Below, one piece after another: positions 51,617-60,276 of a stretch of DNA of 64,000 bases. The position numbers were made by a program, and so were the translations under genes. How positions within the stretch are numbered: position 1 is the stretch's first letter; each line of letters opens with the position of its first letter. The stretch is from Gammaproteobacteria bacterium. Lineage in GTDB: Bacteria > Pseudomonadota > Gammaproteobacteria > Steroidobacterales > Steroidobacteraceae. Where the stretch lies: the NCBI GenBank assembly GCA_017577615.1, contig PKRE01000010.1, forward strand, positions 58,104-122,103. The letters are read 5' to 3'. The notes under the pieces were generated by a model. It was not told where the DNA came from and did no database searches. It saw only the letters and a list, made by a program, of their open reading frames with translations.

Positions 51617-53176
51617 TCAGGCTCCGCAGACTCTCTCCCAGAAACGCTGCGCTTCGCCTTTGCGGCCGCGTTCGACGAGATAAGCGTAGCCGGTGTCCGC
51701 TGCCTCGTCGGTCATTGCAGCGTCGTGCTCGGCAGCGAGCAGAAGATTCTCCAAGCCGCGTTCGTTGCCCAGTTGCAGCAACAACTTACCGAGCAACAAT
51801 TGCGCCTTCGCCAATGCCGGCTCACGTCCCACCAGATACTGTAGCTCGTCGATTGCGCGTCCGTAATCGCCAAGGTCGACGAGCAACACCGCCTTCTGCC
51901 ACAAGTCCTCAGGGCTCGCCTCGGCTGGTGGCGTCTTGTCGTACTCCGCCAGCTTCCAGCGCAGCTCCATGATTTGCTCATGACGTCGTCGCCAGGCGGT
52001 GGCGTTCTCCTTGCGCCACAGATCGTCGCACCACCTGAGCATCTTGGGCGCATCCGAGCCGAACAGCGACAGCGCGCTGCGGTCGGCTGCATATGCCGGA
52101 GGTGCAGGTTGGATGTTGAGCGCTTCGAAACGTTCTCCAAGGCTCGGATGCGTGTCGCCGGTCTGCGGCAGCGTGCGCACGGCGCGATCGAGCCAGTCCT
52201 GGCGAGCCCACTGTTTGTGCGCGACCGCGAAAGCGCGGGGCATCACTGAATAAGGCGGATACGGCGGCTCCGGCATTTCTTCAACTCGGCTCAGAAAGCG
52301 CGGCCAGAACACTTCCTCAAGGAAGCGTCGCATGAGCGCCAGCTTCGTCAGCGCATTCGCCAACACACCTGGATGCGTCGCAACGGCAGCGGCTCGGTCG
52401 GCGGCATATTCGAGCCGACGCGCCAGAACGAACGTGTAAGCCTGAAAATAAACGGCATACCGACCGTAGAGCCGACCGATCAGCCGCTCCACCGCATTCG
52501 CTGGATGTTCGAGCCGTTGCTGAACCACACGCCACGCTTGGCGCTGACGGTACAACCACGGGACAAGCCGCTCGCGCTGGCTGCGCAGGTGTCCGATCTC
52601 GTGCGCAAGCAGCGCTTTGAGCTCTGCGATCGTGAGCGCACTGAGCAACGGGATGCCGATCTGCAGGTGGTGCCGGTATCCACCGAAGACACCCCATCGC
52701 GGCACCTGGTGCAGCCTCAAATCGAAGGAAGCGTCAATTCTGACGGAGTGGATGGACGCACGATGCACGATTCCGCGCCAGCCTACGAACGCCATGCGCT
52801 CGACGACATCTTCGATGGCGTCGAACAGCGCGGGCGCATCGTCTGCATCAATTTTGCGTCCTCCCGGCGTCTTGCCTGGAACGCTCAGCGCCCGCACGAG
52901 CACGAACGCGCCTGCGCTGCCAAGCACGATGAGCAGCACAGGAAGAAAAGGGGCGCGTCCTTCGATGATCAGGAAATAGATGAGCCAGATCAGTCCAATC
53001 CCTGCTGCGGCGAGACACAATGCGAGCGGCAGAAAACCGAATGCCGCGATCAGCACCACCTTTGCAAGATGCAGCCGTGGGTAGTCATCCGCCTCGCGCT
53101 CGAGCCGACCGATCAGGATGGCCAGGTCGTTCGTGTCCACTGCCGAGCTCCATCGCTCGAATGCTCCCAGCTTCAC
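51617..53176 (-). CDS. M48 family membrane metallopeptidase
   Basis: 519 residues. Two hydrophobic helices near residues 35-80 anchor it; the zinc motif HEIGH is near residue 190 in LLAHEIGHLRSQ, with a downstream Glu in the EYAADRAA helix as third ligand. The last about 130 residues look like TPR-type helices. This is the HtpX/M48B layout with a C-terminal protein-binding part, suited to membrane-protein quality control. The start is uncertain. Confidence 0.85.
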   Translation of the reverse strand: MKLGAFERWSSAVDTNDLAILIGRLEREADDYPRLHLAKVVLIAAFGFLPLALCLAAAGIGLIWLIYFLIIEGRAPFLPVLLIVLGSAGAFVLVRALSVPGKTPGGRKIDADDAPALFDAIEDVVERMAFVGWRGIVHRASIHSVRIDASFDLRLHQVPRWGVFGGYRHHLQIGIPLLSALTIAELKALLAHEIGHLRSQRERLVPWLYRQRQAWRVVQQRLEHPANAVERLIGRLYGRYAVYFQAYTFVLARRLEYAADRAAAVATHPGVLANALTKLALMRRFLEEVFWPRFLSRVEEMPEPPYPPYSVMPRAFAVAHKQWARQDWLDRAVRTLPQTGDTHPSLGERFEALNIQPAPPAYAADRSALSLFGSDAPKMLRWCDDLWRKENATAWRRRHEQIMELRWKLAEYDKTPPAEASPEDLWQKAVLLVDLGDYGRAIDELQYLVGREPALAKAQLLLGKLLLQLGNERGLENLLLAAEHDAAMTDEAADTGYAYLVERGRKGEAQRFWERVCGA

Positions 53177-53223
53177 GAGCCCGGCAGGTTACGTCGTGGA
53201 ACGGGCCGAAAGTTTGAAGTGGA

Positions 53224-53601
53224 TCACGTTTTGGGCTGTGGGCTCGGGGCACGGGTCGTGCTCGTCTCGCCCTGGCAGTAGATCTTCTGCAGCACTGCCA
53301 GGATCTTGTGCACCGGCCCTGGTGGCACCGAATAGTAAACCGTCTGCGCGCGCTTCTCTGTCGTGACGAGCTTTTTCTCGCGCAGCACAGCCAGGTGCTG
53401 CGAGAGAGCGGATTGACTCAAGTCGATGTGCTCGTTGATCTGACCGACCGACAGTTTCCGCCCGATCAGCACGCACAGGATGGCAAGGCGCTGCTCATTC
53501 GCTAGCGCCCGTAACAGCTCAGCCGCCTTGGCTGCGTGCTGCATCATTTCTTGAGCCGACTTCACTGTGGCGGAACCCGTTCGACTGCGTTTCGTCGCCA
53601 T
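53224..53601 (-). CDS. BigR/SqrR-type ArsR family sulfide-responsive repressor
   Basis: 125-residue winged-helix ArsR/SmtB protein with LSQSALSQHLAVLREKKLV as recognition helix. Cys43 (LAILCVL) and Cys109 (QKIYC) match the two cysteines of BigR, SqrR and YgaV, which form a disulfide or polysulfide link when persulfides appear. No metal-site ELCVCDL motif is present. A good ribosome site (AGGGG) precedes the ATG. It is divergent from the DUF2892-RND-TolC cluster it probably controls. Confidence 0.87.
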   Translation of the reverse strand: MATKRSRTGSATVKSAQEMMQHAAKAAELLRALANEQRLAILCVLIGRKLSVGQINEHIDLSQSALSQHLAVLREKKLVTTEKRAQTVYYSVPPGPVHKILAVLQKIYCQGETSTTRAPSPQPKT

Positions 53602-53648
53602 CTACCACCCCTTTGCTTGAGCGGGCACTAGTATATTTCACGATGTGC

Positions 53649-53670
53649 TACATTAGCAATCCCTAATATA
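53649..53670. promoter_or_regulatory. Likely operator of the BigR-like repressor
   Basis: TACATTAG - CAATCC - CTAATATA is a 22-bp inverted repeat with one mismatch. It is AT-rich in a GC-rich genome and centred between the divergent regulator and DUF2892 genes. It resembles described BigR-box palindromes. A second pair, TATTTCA (53634-53640) and TGAAATA (53679-53685), flanks it symmetrically. Confidence 0.65.
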
Positions 53671-53707
53671 GTATGCTCTGAAATAATGGGATTGCTGGAG
53701 ACAAGCG

Positions 53708-53908
53708 ATGACAATCGACCGAATGGTAATGAGATTCGCGGGCGCCCTCGTGCTGGTGGGATTGGCGCTCGGCTGGTTCGTCAACGAGTACTGGTACTGG
53801 CTCAGTGCCTTCGTCGGCTTCAACCTGTTCCAGGCATCGTTTACAGGGTTTTGTCCGCTCGCGCGCATTCTCAAGCGTCTGGGCGTCAAGCCTGGCGCGG
53901 CATTTTGA
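53708..53908 (+). CDS. DUF2892 (YgaP membrane-domain-like) protein
   Basis: 66 residues with two hydrophobic helices forming a hairpin, matching the membrane half of the rhodanese YgaP without its rhodanese domain. A short GFCPLARIL motif with one cysteine follows helix 2. DUF2892 proteins are common next to BigR/YgaV regulators and sulfide genes. GGAG precedes the ATG by 8 bases. First gene of the cluster. Confidence 0.8.
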   Translation: MTIDRMVMRFAGALVLVGLALGWFVNEYWYWLSAFVGFNLFQASFTGFCPLARILKRLGVKPGAAF

Positions 53909-53914
53909 CCTGCC

Positions 53915-54949
53915 ATGAAAGAACGCGTCATCGCGACAGCACTGGCGCTGGCCGCGCTCTGCGGCCATGCGGCGCAACCCGAGCTCGAGGTGCTGACCGT
54001 AGCCGCAGAGCAGGTGCCTATCGAGCGCATGCTCGATGGAACCATAGAGGCGGTCAGCCAGAGCACCGTGTCGGCACAAACATCGGGCCGCGTCGCCGAA
54101 GTGCTGTATGACGTCAACGACTTCGTCCCCGCCGGTGCGGTCATCGTGCGCCTGCACGCGATGGAGCAGCACACCTCGCTCGAGCAGGCACAGGCGGCGC
54201 TCAAAGAAGCGATGGCTCGTGAGGCCGAAGCGCAGACACGCTACGCGCGCATTCTTGGGCTGTATCGCGATCAGGCCGTATCCAAGTCGCAGCTGGACGT
54301 GGTGACGGCGGAGCGGGACGCTGCCGTCGCGCGGCTCGCTGCTGCCAAGGCTGCGCTGGAAGCGGCCCGAGAGGGTGTGAGCTACACAGAGATTCGCGCG
54401 CCTTATGCAGGCGTCGTGACCAAACGTCACGTCGAGGTCGGCGAAACCGTGCACCCCGGCACGCCGCTGATGAGTGGGCTGTCGCTGCAATACCTGCGCG
54501 TCGCCGTGGATTTGCCTCAGAGCGTGGTGGAGACCGTTCGCCGCCTGCGCAAAGCGGCCGTATACGTGAACGGTCAGCGCATCGAAGCGCAGACCGTCAC
54601 GATCTTTCCGCAGGCGAACCCGCAATCGAACACGTTTCGCGCGCGTATCGACTTGCCGGAGAACGCAACCGATCTCTATCCGGGAATGCTCGTCAAGGTC
54701 GGGTTCGTCGTAGGCGAAGCGTCGCACCTGCTGATACCGACCAGCGCGCTCGTCGAGCGCGGCGAGATCACGGCAGTGTACGCGCTCGACCAGGATGACC
54801 GTCTCACTCTGCGCCAGGTGCGGCTCGGGCAGCGTTTCGGCGATCGTGTGGTTGTGCTGTCTGGTCTCATGGACGGCGATCGCATTGCACTCGATCCCAT
54901 TGCCGCGACGCTGCGAGTCCAACAACAACGTACAGCGACTGCGCCATGA
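53915..54949 (+). CDS. RND periplasmic adaptor (MFP)
   Basis: 344-residue HlyD/AcrA-type adaptor. It has a signal peptide (MKERVIATALALAALCGHAA), a lipoyl domain, a short coiled-coil (about residues 85-150), a beta-barrel and a membrane-proximal domain. No metal-binding extension is seen, so a heavy-metal CusB type is unlikely. It starts 6 bases after the DUF2892 stop and overlaps the RND pump by ATGA. Confidence 0.9.
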   Translation: MKERVIATALALAALCGHAAQPELEVLTVAAEQVPIERMLDGTIEAVSQSTVSAQTSGRVAEVLYDVNDFVPAGAVIVRLHAMEQHTSLEQAQAALKEAMAREAEAQTRYARILGLYRDQAVSKSQLDVVTAERDAAVARLAAAKAALEAAREGVSYTEIRAPYAGVVTKRHVEVGETVHPGTPLMSGLSLQYLRVAVDLPQSVVETVRRLRKAAVYVNGQRIEAQTVTIFPQANPQSNTFRARIDLPENATDLYPGMLVKVGFVVGEASHLLIPTSALVERGEITAVYALDQDDRLTLRQVRLGQRFGDRVVVLSGLMDGDRIALDPIAATLRVQQQRTATAP

Positions 54950-57900
54950 GCGATCGCAACGACCCAATGCGCATCAGCGGGCGAATCGCGCGCGCATTCC
55001 TCGACAACCAACTCACGCCACTGTTCGCCCTGACCGCAATGCTGATGGGCATCTTCGCGGTGCTTGTCACCCCGCGCGAAGAGGAACCGCAGATCGACGT
55101 CACGATGGCCAACGTCATTGTGCCGTTTCCCGGCGCCAGCGCCGTCCAGGTCGAAAATCTGGTGAGCTCGCCGATGGAGCAGATCCTGCGCGAGATCGAC
55201 GGCGTCGAGCATGTCTATTCGGTGTCGCAGCCCGGTCTCGCGCTGCTGACCGTGCAATTCGAGGTCGGCGAGCCACGCACCGAAGCCATCGTGCGCCTAT
55301 ACAACGCCGTTTACTCGCATCAGGACTGGTGGCCGCAGAACCTGGGCGTACTGCAACCGCTCATCAAGCCCAAGGGCATCGACGATGTTCCGATCGTCAC
55401 GCTCACGTTGTGGACAGCCGATCCGAGTCGCGGCAGCCACGAGCTGCGCAAGATCGCACATACCATCGAAACTGAGCTGCTGCGCATCAAGGGCACGCGC
55501 AACGTCTATACGATCGGCGGACCGGATGACGTCGTGCACGTGCGGCTCGATGCACAGCGCATGGCCGGATACGGGCTCGGCGTTCATGCGCTCGCCCATG
55601 CGCTCACGGCCGCCAATGTCGTCACGCATGCCGGCGATCTCGTTGCCGCCAATGCCGCCACGCCAGTGCAGGTCGGTGAGTTTCTCGCCTCGCGCGATGA
55701 CGTGGCCAATCTGATCGTTGGCTTGCACGGCGGACATCCCGTGTACCTGCGGGACATCGCCGAAGTCGTGCGCGGTCCCGATCATCCCGAGCAGATGGTC
55801 TGGTTCGGTGCGGGCCCGGCCGCCGAGCAGGCGGGCATCCGGCTTCATGACAAGGCGCCTGCCGTCACGATCGCGGTCACGAAGCAGCCAGGAACGAATG
55901 CGATCGACATTGCCGATCAAGTGCTGGAACGCATTGCGGCAATGCGCGACATCTACCTGCCCGCAGGCGTCGAGGTCACGGTCACCCGCAACTACGGCGA
56001 AACCGCCAACGAGAAAGCCATGCAGCTCATCAAGAAGCTGCTGTTCGCCACGGCGTCGGTCATCATCCTGGTCATGATCGCGGTCGGACGGCGCGAGGCG
56101 CTTGTCGTCGGCAGCGCGGTGATCATCACGCTGGCGGCGACACTGTTCGCGTCCTGGGCATGGGGCTTCACGCTCAACCGCGTTTCGCTGTTCGCGCTGA
56201 TCTTTGCCATCGGCATTCTCGTCGACGATGCCATCGTCGTCGTCGAGAACATTCATCGACATCTGCATCTTGCGCCGCCTCCTGCCGAAGCGGGAGCACT
56301 ACGCGACCTGATCGCGCGCGCCGTCGACGAAGTTGGCGGTCCGACCATTCTGGCAACGTTTACCGTGATCGCGGCGTTGCTGCCGATGGCGTTTGTCACC
56401 GGCCTGATGGGCCCGTACATGAGCCCAATTCCAATCAACGCCAGCATGGGAATGCTGATCTCGCTCGCTGTCGCGCTCGTCGTCACGCCATGGATGTCCA
56501 AACGCTTGCTGCTCCGCGATCGCAACCAAGATCGAGCGTCGGTGCATAAGGCGAGCCAGCGCCTGCAAGCATACTTCGAGCGCCTGCTCACACCTTTCCT
56601 ACGCGGCGATCGCGCGCGCCGGCGCAGACACCAGCTGTATCTCGGCACAGCAGTCGCGGTGCTGATCGCCCTCTCCTTTGTCGGGTTCAAGTGGGTGGTC
56701 ATGAAGATGCTGCCCTTCGACAACAAGTCCGAAGTGCAGGTCGTGCTCAACATGCCGGAGGGCACGGCGCTGGAACGCACGGCGATGGTCTTGGATGAGC
56801 TCGCCGCGGAGATCGCGCGCGTGCCCGAGGTCGTGCATTACCAGATTTACGCAGGCACTGCCTCGCCGATCAACTTCAACGGGCTGGTGCGACAATACGA
56901 TCTGCGCAGCGGTCCGCACTTCGGCGACATCCAAATCACGCTCACGAGCAAGGCGGAGCGCAAACGCCAAAGCCACGACATCGCACGCGATCTACGCGAC
57001 CGGCTCGCTCCGATCGGACAGCATCACAACGCCGTCGTCCAGGTCGTGGAGGTGCCGCCTGGTCCGCCCGTCCAGGCACCCATCGTCGCCGAGGTCTACG
57101 GGCCGCGCTACAGCGAGCAGCGCATGCTGGCCAAGCGCATCCGCGAGCTGTTCGAGCGCACACCAGACATCGTCGACGTGGACGACAGTGTCGAGACCGA
57201 CGCACGACGCTACGTGATCCAAGTCGATCGCTCGCGCGCCGCCTTGCTCGGCACCGATCAGCAAGCGATCGCGCAGACGCTGCAAGCGGCCCTGAGCGGT
57301 TACGACGCAACGTTCATCCGCGAGGGACGCGAGCGTTACCCGATCGCGGTGCGCTTGGAGCTGCCAGTCGAAGAGAAGGCAGACTTGCTTCAAGTGCTCA
57401 CCTTGGAAGTGCCGGCAGCAAACGGCACGCTCGTGCCGCTGTCGGAGGTCGCCACGATTCGCGAAACCACCTGGGATGGCGCCATCCATCACAAGGATCT
57501 CCTGCCAGTGGTCTACGTGACGGGAGACATGGCCGGCGACTTGGATAGTCCGCTCTACGGCATGTTCGACCTCGTCGGACGAATTCGCGATGGCCAGGCA
57601 GGCCAGCCGATCGAGCAGCTCTTCATACGGCAACCCAAGGATCCGTATGCACCCGCGATCAAGTGGGACGGCGAATGGCAGATCACGTACGAGACGTTTC
57701 GCGACATGGGGATCGCGTACTCGGTCGGCTTGATCCTCATCTACTTGCTGGTCGTCGCGCACTTTCGCTCGTACGCAGTGCCAGTGGTCATCATGGTGCC
57801 GATCCCGCTCACGTTGATCGGCGTGATGCCAGGCCACGCGCTGCTCGGCGCGCAATTCACGGCCACATCGATGATCGGTATGATCGCGCTCGCCGGCATC

Positions 57901-58188
57901 ATCGTTCGCAATTCGATCCTGCTCGTCGACTTCATCAATCACGAGCTCGCTGCAGGACGCGATCCCGTCGAAGCCGTCATTCGCGCCGGCGCCGTGCGTA
58001 CCAAACCCATTGTGCTGACCGCGCTCGCGGCCATGCTGGGCGCCGTGTTCATTCTGGACGATCCGATCTTCAACGGGCTCGCCGTGTCGTTGATCTTCGG
58101 CATCCTGGTGTCCACGCTACTGACGCTCGTGGTGATACCGATTCTCTACTTCGGCTACCTGAAACGACGACGCTTCACTATGCCTTGA
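54946..58188 (+). CDS. RND efflux pump inner-membrane subunit
   Basis: 1080-residue AcrB-type H+ antiporter with two halves of six helices and two large periplasmic loops. Helix 4 carries FAIGILVDDAIVVVENI near residue 425, the proton-relay aspartates. The N-terminal TPREEEPQIDV and second-half IALAGIIVRNSILLVDFI segments point to a subgroup distinct from classical drug pumps. Substrate unknown; the regulator suggests sulfur or thiol compounds. Confidence 0.92.
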   Translation: MSDRNDPMRISGRIARAFLDNQLTPLFALTAMLMGIFAVLVTPREEEPQIDVTMANVIVPFPGASAVQVENLVSSPMEQILREIDGVEHVYSVSQPGLALLTVQFEVGEPRTEAIVRLYNAVYSHQDWWPQNLGVLQPLIKPKGIDDVPIVTLTLWTADPSRGSHELRKIAHTIETELLRIKGTRNVYTIGGPDDVVHVRLDAQRMAGYGLGVHALAHALTAANVVTHAGDLVAANAATPVQVGEFLASRDDVANLIVGLHGGHPVYLRDIAEVVRGPDHPEQMVWFGAGPAAEQAGIRLHDKAPAVTIAVTKQPGTNAIDIADQVLERIAAMRDIYLPAGVEVTVTRNYGETANEKAMQLIKKLLFATASVIILVMIAVGRREALVVGSAVIITLAATLFASWAWGFTLNRVSLFALIFAIGILVDDAIVVVENIHRHLHLAPPPAEAGALRDLIARAVDEVGGPTILATFTVIAALLPMAFVTGLMGPYMSPIPINASMGMLISLAVALVVTPWMSKRLLLRDRNQDRASVHKASQRLQAYFERLLTPFLRGDRARRRRHQLYLGTAVAVLIALSFVGFKWVVMKMLPFDNKSEVQVVLNMPEGTALERTAMVLDELAAEIARVPEVVHYQIYAGTASPINFNGLVRQYDLRSGPHFGDIQITLTSKAERKRQSHDIARDLRDRLAPIGQHHNAVVQVVEVPPGPPVQAPIVAEVYGPRYSEQRMLAKRIRELFERTPDIVDVDDSVETDARRYVIQVDRSRAALLGTDQQAIAQTLQAALSGYDATFIREGRERYPIAVRLELPVEEKADLLQVLTLEVPAANGTLVPLSEVATIRETTWDGAIHHKDLLPVVYVTGDMAGDLDSPLYGMFDLVGRIRDGQAGQPIEQLFIRQPKDPYAPAIKWDGEWQITYETFRDMGIAYSVGLILIYLLVVAHFRSYAVPVVIMVPIPLTLIGVMPGHALLGAQFTATSMIGMIALAGIIVRNSILLVDFINHELAAGRDPVEAVIRAGAVRTKPIVLTALAAMLGAVFILDDPIFNGLAVSLIFGILVSTLLTLVVIPILYFGYLKRRRFTMP

Positions 58189-58215
58189 GAGAACACGCAC
58201 GAAGCGAGAGATGAC

Positions 58216-59511
58216 ATGAAAGGCACGATCGTGACGATGCTGCTGCTCGCAGCGGTCTGCTCGGCACCGGCCAAGAGCGAAAGCCTCGCCGAAGCCTGGG
58301 CGCTCGCGCTCAAGAACGATCGCACGTTGGCCGCCGTACGGCTTGAGGCCGAGGCTGCCCGTTTCGAGGCAACCGCAGCACGCGGACTGCGTTATCCGGC
58401 ATTGACGACGAGCGCGAGCGCGATGCAGTTTGCGGATGCACCCGCGTTCGATTTTTCTGCGGCTGGCGTCCCGATTCAGATGCCCAGGGTGTTCGATCAC
58501 GACAACACCGTCATCGGCAATGTTTCCGTGATGCTGCCTCTCTATACCGGCGGGCGCATCACTAATGAGATCAATGCTGCCGACGAGAACCGACGCGCGC
58601 GCGAAGCCATGGAAGCGCAGGCGATCCAACAAACCAAGCTGGAGGTCGCTGAAGCATACGTAGGTGTGCTCCGTGCTCAGCGTGCGCTCGACGTCGCCAA
58701 TAGCAACGTCGCCAACCTCGAGGCGTACGTGGGCGAAGTGCGCGCGATGTTCGAGCGCGAAATGGTGCCCCGTAACGACTTGCTGGCAGCGCAGGTGGCA
58801 CTCGCCAATGCCGAGCAGGGCCGCCTACGCGCCAGCAATGCGTTGGATCTTGCCAAAGCCAGCTATAACCGCCGCCTCGGTGCGCCGCTCACGCGCGAGG
58901 TGCAACTCGAGCCGACCTTGCCCGTGCTCGAATCAGACTTCGAACGTGTATCGGTCGATGAGTTGATTGCGCGGGCGCTCGATCAGCGCAACGAGCTCGT
59001 GGCATTGCAGGCGCAAGCGAATGCGATGGGATACCGTGCCGACGTGGAACGGGCTCGGCTGAGACCGCAGCTTGCGCTCAGCGGTGGCTACTCCTATTTG
59101 GAGAGCGAAATGTTCGATCGGGAACGCTTCGCAAGCGCATCCCTCACCATGAGCTGGCCACTGTTCGACGGCGGCGTCACGCGCCATCGCAGTGCCGCTC
59201 TGCGGCGCACGCAGCGTGCACTCGAGGAACGCCGAGCGGACCTCGAAACACAGATTGCACTCGAAACGCGCCAGGCGTGGCTCGACCTGCAAGAAGCACG
59301 CAACCGCGCGCGAGTGACGGCCGAAGCCGTTGCGCAATCCGAGGAGAATCTACGCCTGGCGCGGCGCCAATATCAGGCAGGCTTGGTCACCATCACGCGT
59401 GTACTCGAAGCGGAATCGTTGCGGGTCACCAGCCGCACGAATCACGACAACGCGCTACTCGATGCCGACCTTGCCGTGTACCGCCTCGCACGCGTCTTGG
59501 GCGAACTGTAA
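58216..59511 (+). CDS. TolC-family outer-membrane channel
   Basis: 431-residue outer-membrane efflux protein with signal peptide (MKGTIVTMLLLAAVCSAPAKS) and the paired long helical hairpins of two OEP domains (Ala/Glu/Arg-rich, around residues 35-200 and 225-425). Completes the tripartite pump with the preceding two genes. It lies 27 bases after the RND gene. Confidence 0.92.
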   Translation: MKGTIVTMLLLAAVCSAPAKSESLAEAWALALKNDRTLAAVRLEAEAARFEATAARGLRYPALTTSASAMQFADAPAFDFSAAGVPIQMPRVFDHDNTVIGNVSVMLPLYTGGRITNEINAADENRRAREAMEAQAIQQTKLEVAEAYVGVLRAQRALDVANSNVANLEAYVGEVRAMFEREMVPRNDLLAAQVALANAEQGRLRASNALDLAKASYNRRLGAPLTREVQLEPTLPVLESDFERVSVDELIARALDQRNELVALQAQANAMGYRADVERARLRPQLALSGGYSYLESEMFDRERFASASLTMSWPLFDGGVTRHRSAALRRTQRALEERRADLETQIALETRQAWLDLQEARNRARVTAEAVAQSEENLRLARRQYQAGLVTITRVLEAESLRVTSRTNHDNALLDADLAVYRLARVLGEL

Positions 59512-59521
59512 GGAGCGTGTC

Positions 59522-60136
59522 ATGAGACAGTGGTGGCTTGGTGTTCTGTCAGTCGCAGCAGTGACGGCGAGCAACGCGGCGGAATCCCCGCACGTCCAGC
59601 ACAGCCCGCCGCATCCGGCCGATCTCGCGCTCATCAAGCAATTGGCTGGCGAGCTCAAGGCTGAGCTGACGAAGGCCTTACAAGTCTCGCCGGAGCATGC
59701 CATCGAGGTTTGCAACATCCGCGCACCGGAGATCGCAGCGAAGATCGCGGCGGAGAGCGAAGGAATCGAGATCGGCCGCACATCGCTGCGCGTACGCAAT
59801 CCCGCAAACGCACCCAACGACTGGCAGCGCGAGGTGCTCGAGTCGTTTCAACGACGTCACGACAGTGGCGAAGCGGCGGGCTCGCTGGAGTACAGCGTCG
59901 TCGTAAAGACCGACGGCTACATCGAGCGTCGCTACATGAGGGCGATTGAGACCGAGCCGTTGTGCGTCACCTGCCACGGTCGACAATTGGCACCGACGAT
60001 CGAGCAAACCATCGCCAAGAAGTATCCGAACGATGCCGCAACCGGTTTCGATGTCGGCGACCTGCGCGGCGCCATCTACGTCGTGCGACACTTCGGCGAC
60101 ACCATAGGAGAGACAGGAGAGAGTAGAAGGGACTAG
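59522..60136 (+). CDS. DUF3365 periplasmic c-heme protein
   Basis: 204-residue secreted protein (signal peptide about residues 1-20) with one heme site CVTCHG near residue 145 and the DUF3365/Tll0287-like sensor fold around it (EVCNIRAPEIA, GRTSLRVRNPANAPNDWQ). Such domains bind heme c and often sense redox or gas signals. It lies 10 bases after tolC. The TAG stop and last residues lie in a heptad array. Confidence 0.87.
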   Translation: MRQWWLGVLSVAAVTASNAAESPHVQHSPPHPADLALIKQLAGELKAELTKALQVSPEHAIEVCNIRAPEIAAKIAAESEGIEIGRTSLRVRNPANAPNDWQREVLESFQRRHDSGEAAGSLEYSVVVKTDGYIERRYMRAIETEPLCVTCHGRQLAPTIEQTIAKKYPNDAATGFDVGDLRGAIYVVRHFGDTIGETGESRRD

Positions 60137-60148
60137 CGAATCAGGAAT
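60107..60148. repeat. 7-bp-period array containing the DUF3365 stop
   Basis: Six heptads such as GGAGAGA and CAGGAGA; the TAG stop at 60134-60136 falls within it. Confidence 0.55.
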
Positions 60149-60241
60149 GAACGGCACGCATCGCACCCACCGCCCACATACGGCACAAAGCGCGAACCCA
60201 ACTCATCATTCGTGGTCATAGAGTGCAAATGTGATAGCGAC

Positions 60242-60276
60242 CACCTGCACACGCCCCACTACGACCTACTACCTAC
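60242..60276. repeat. 7-bp-period array abutting the DsbG-like gene
   Basis: Five heptads of the CACCTGC / TACCTAC type run to the base before the ATG, replacing a ribosome site. Confidence 0.55.
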
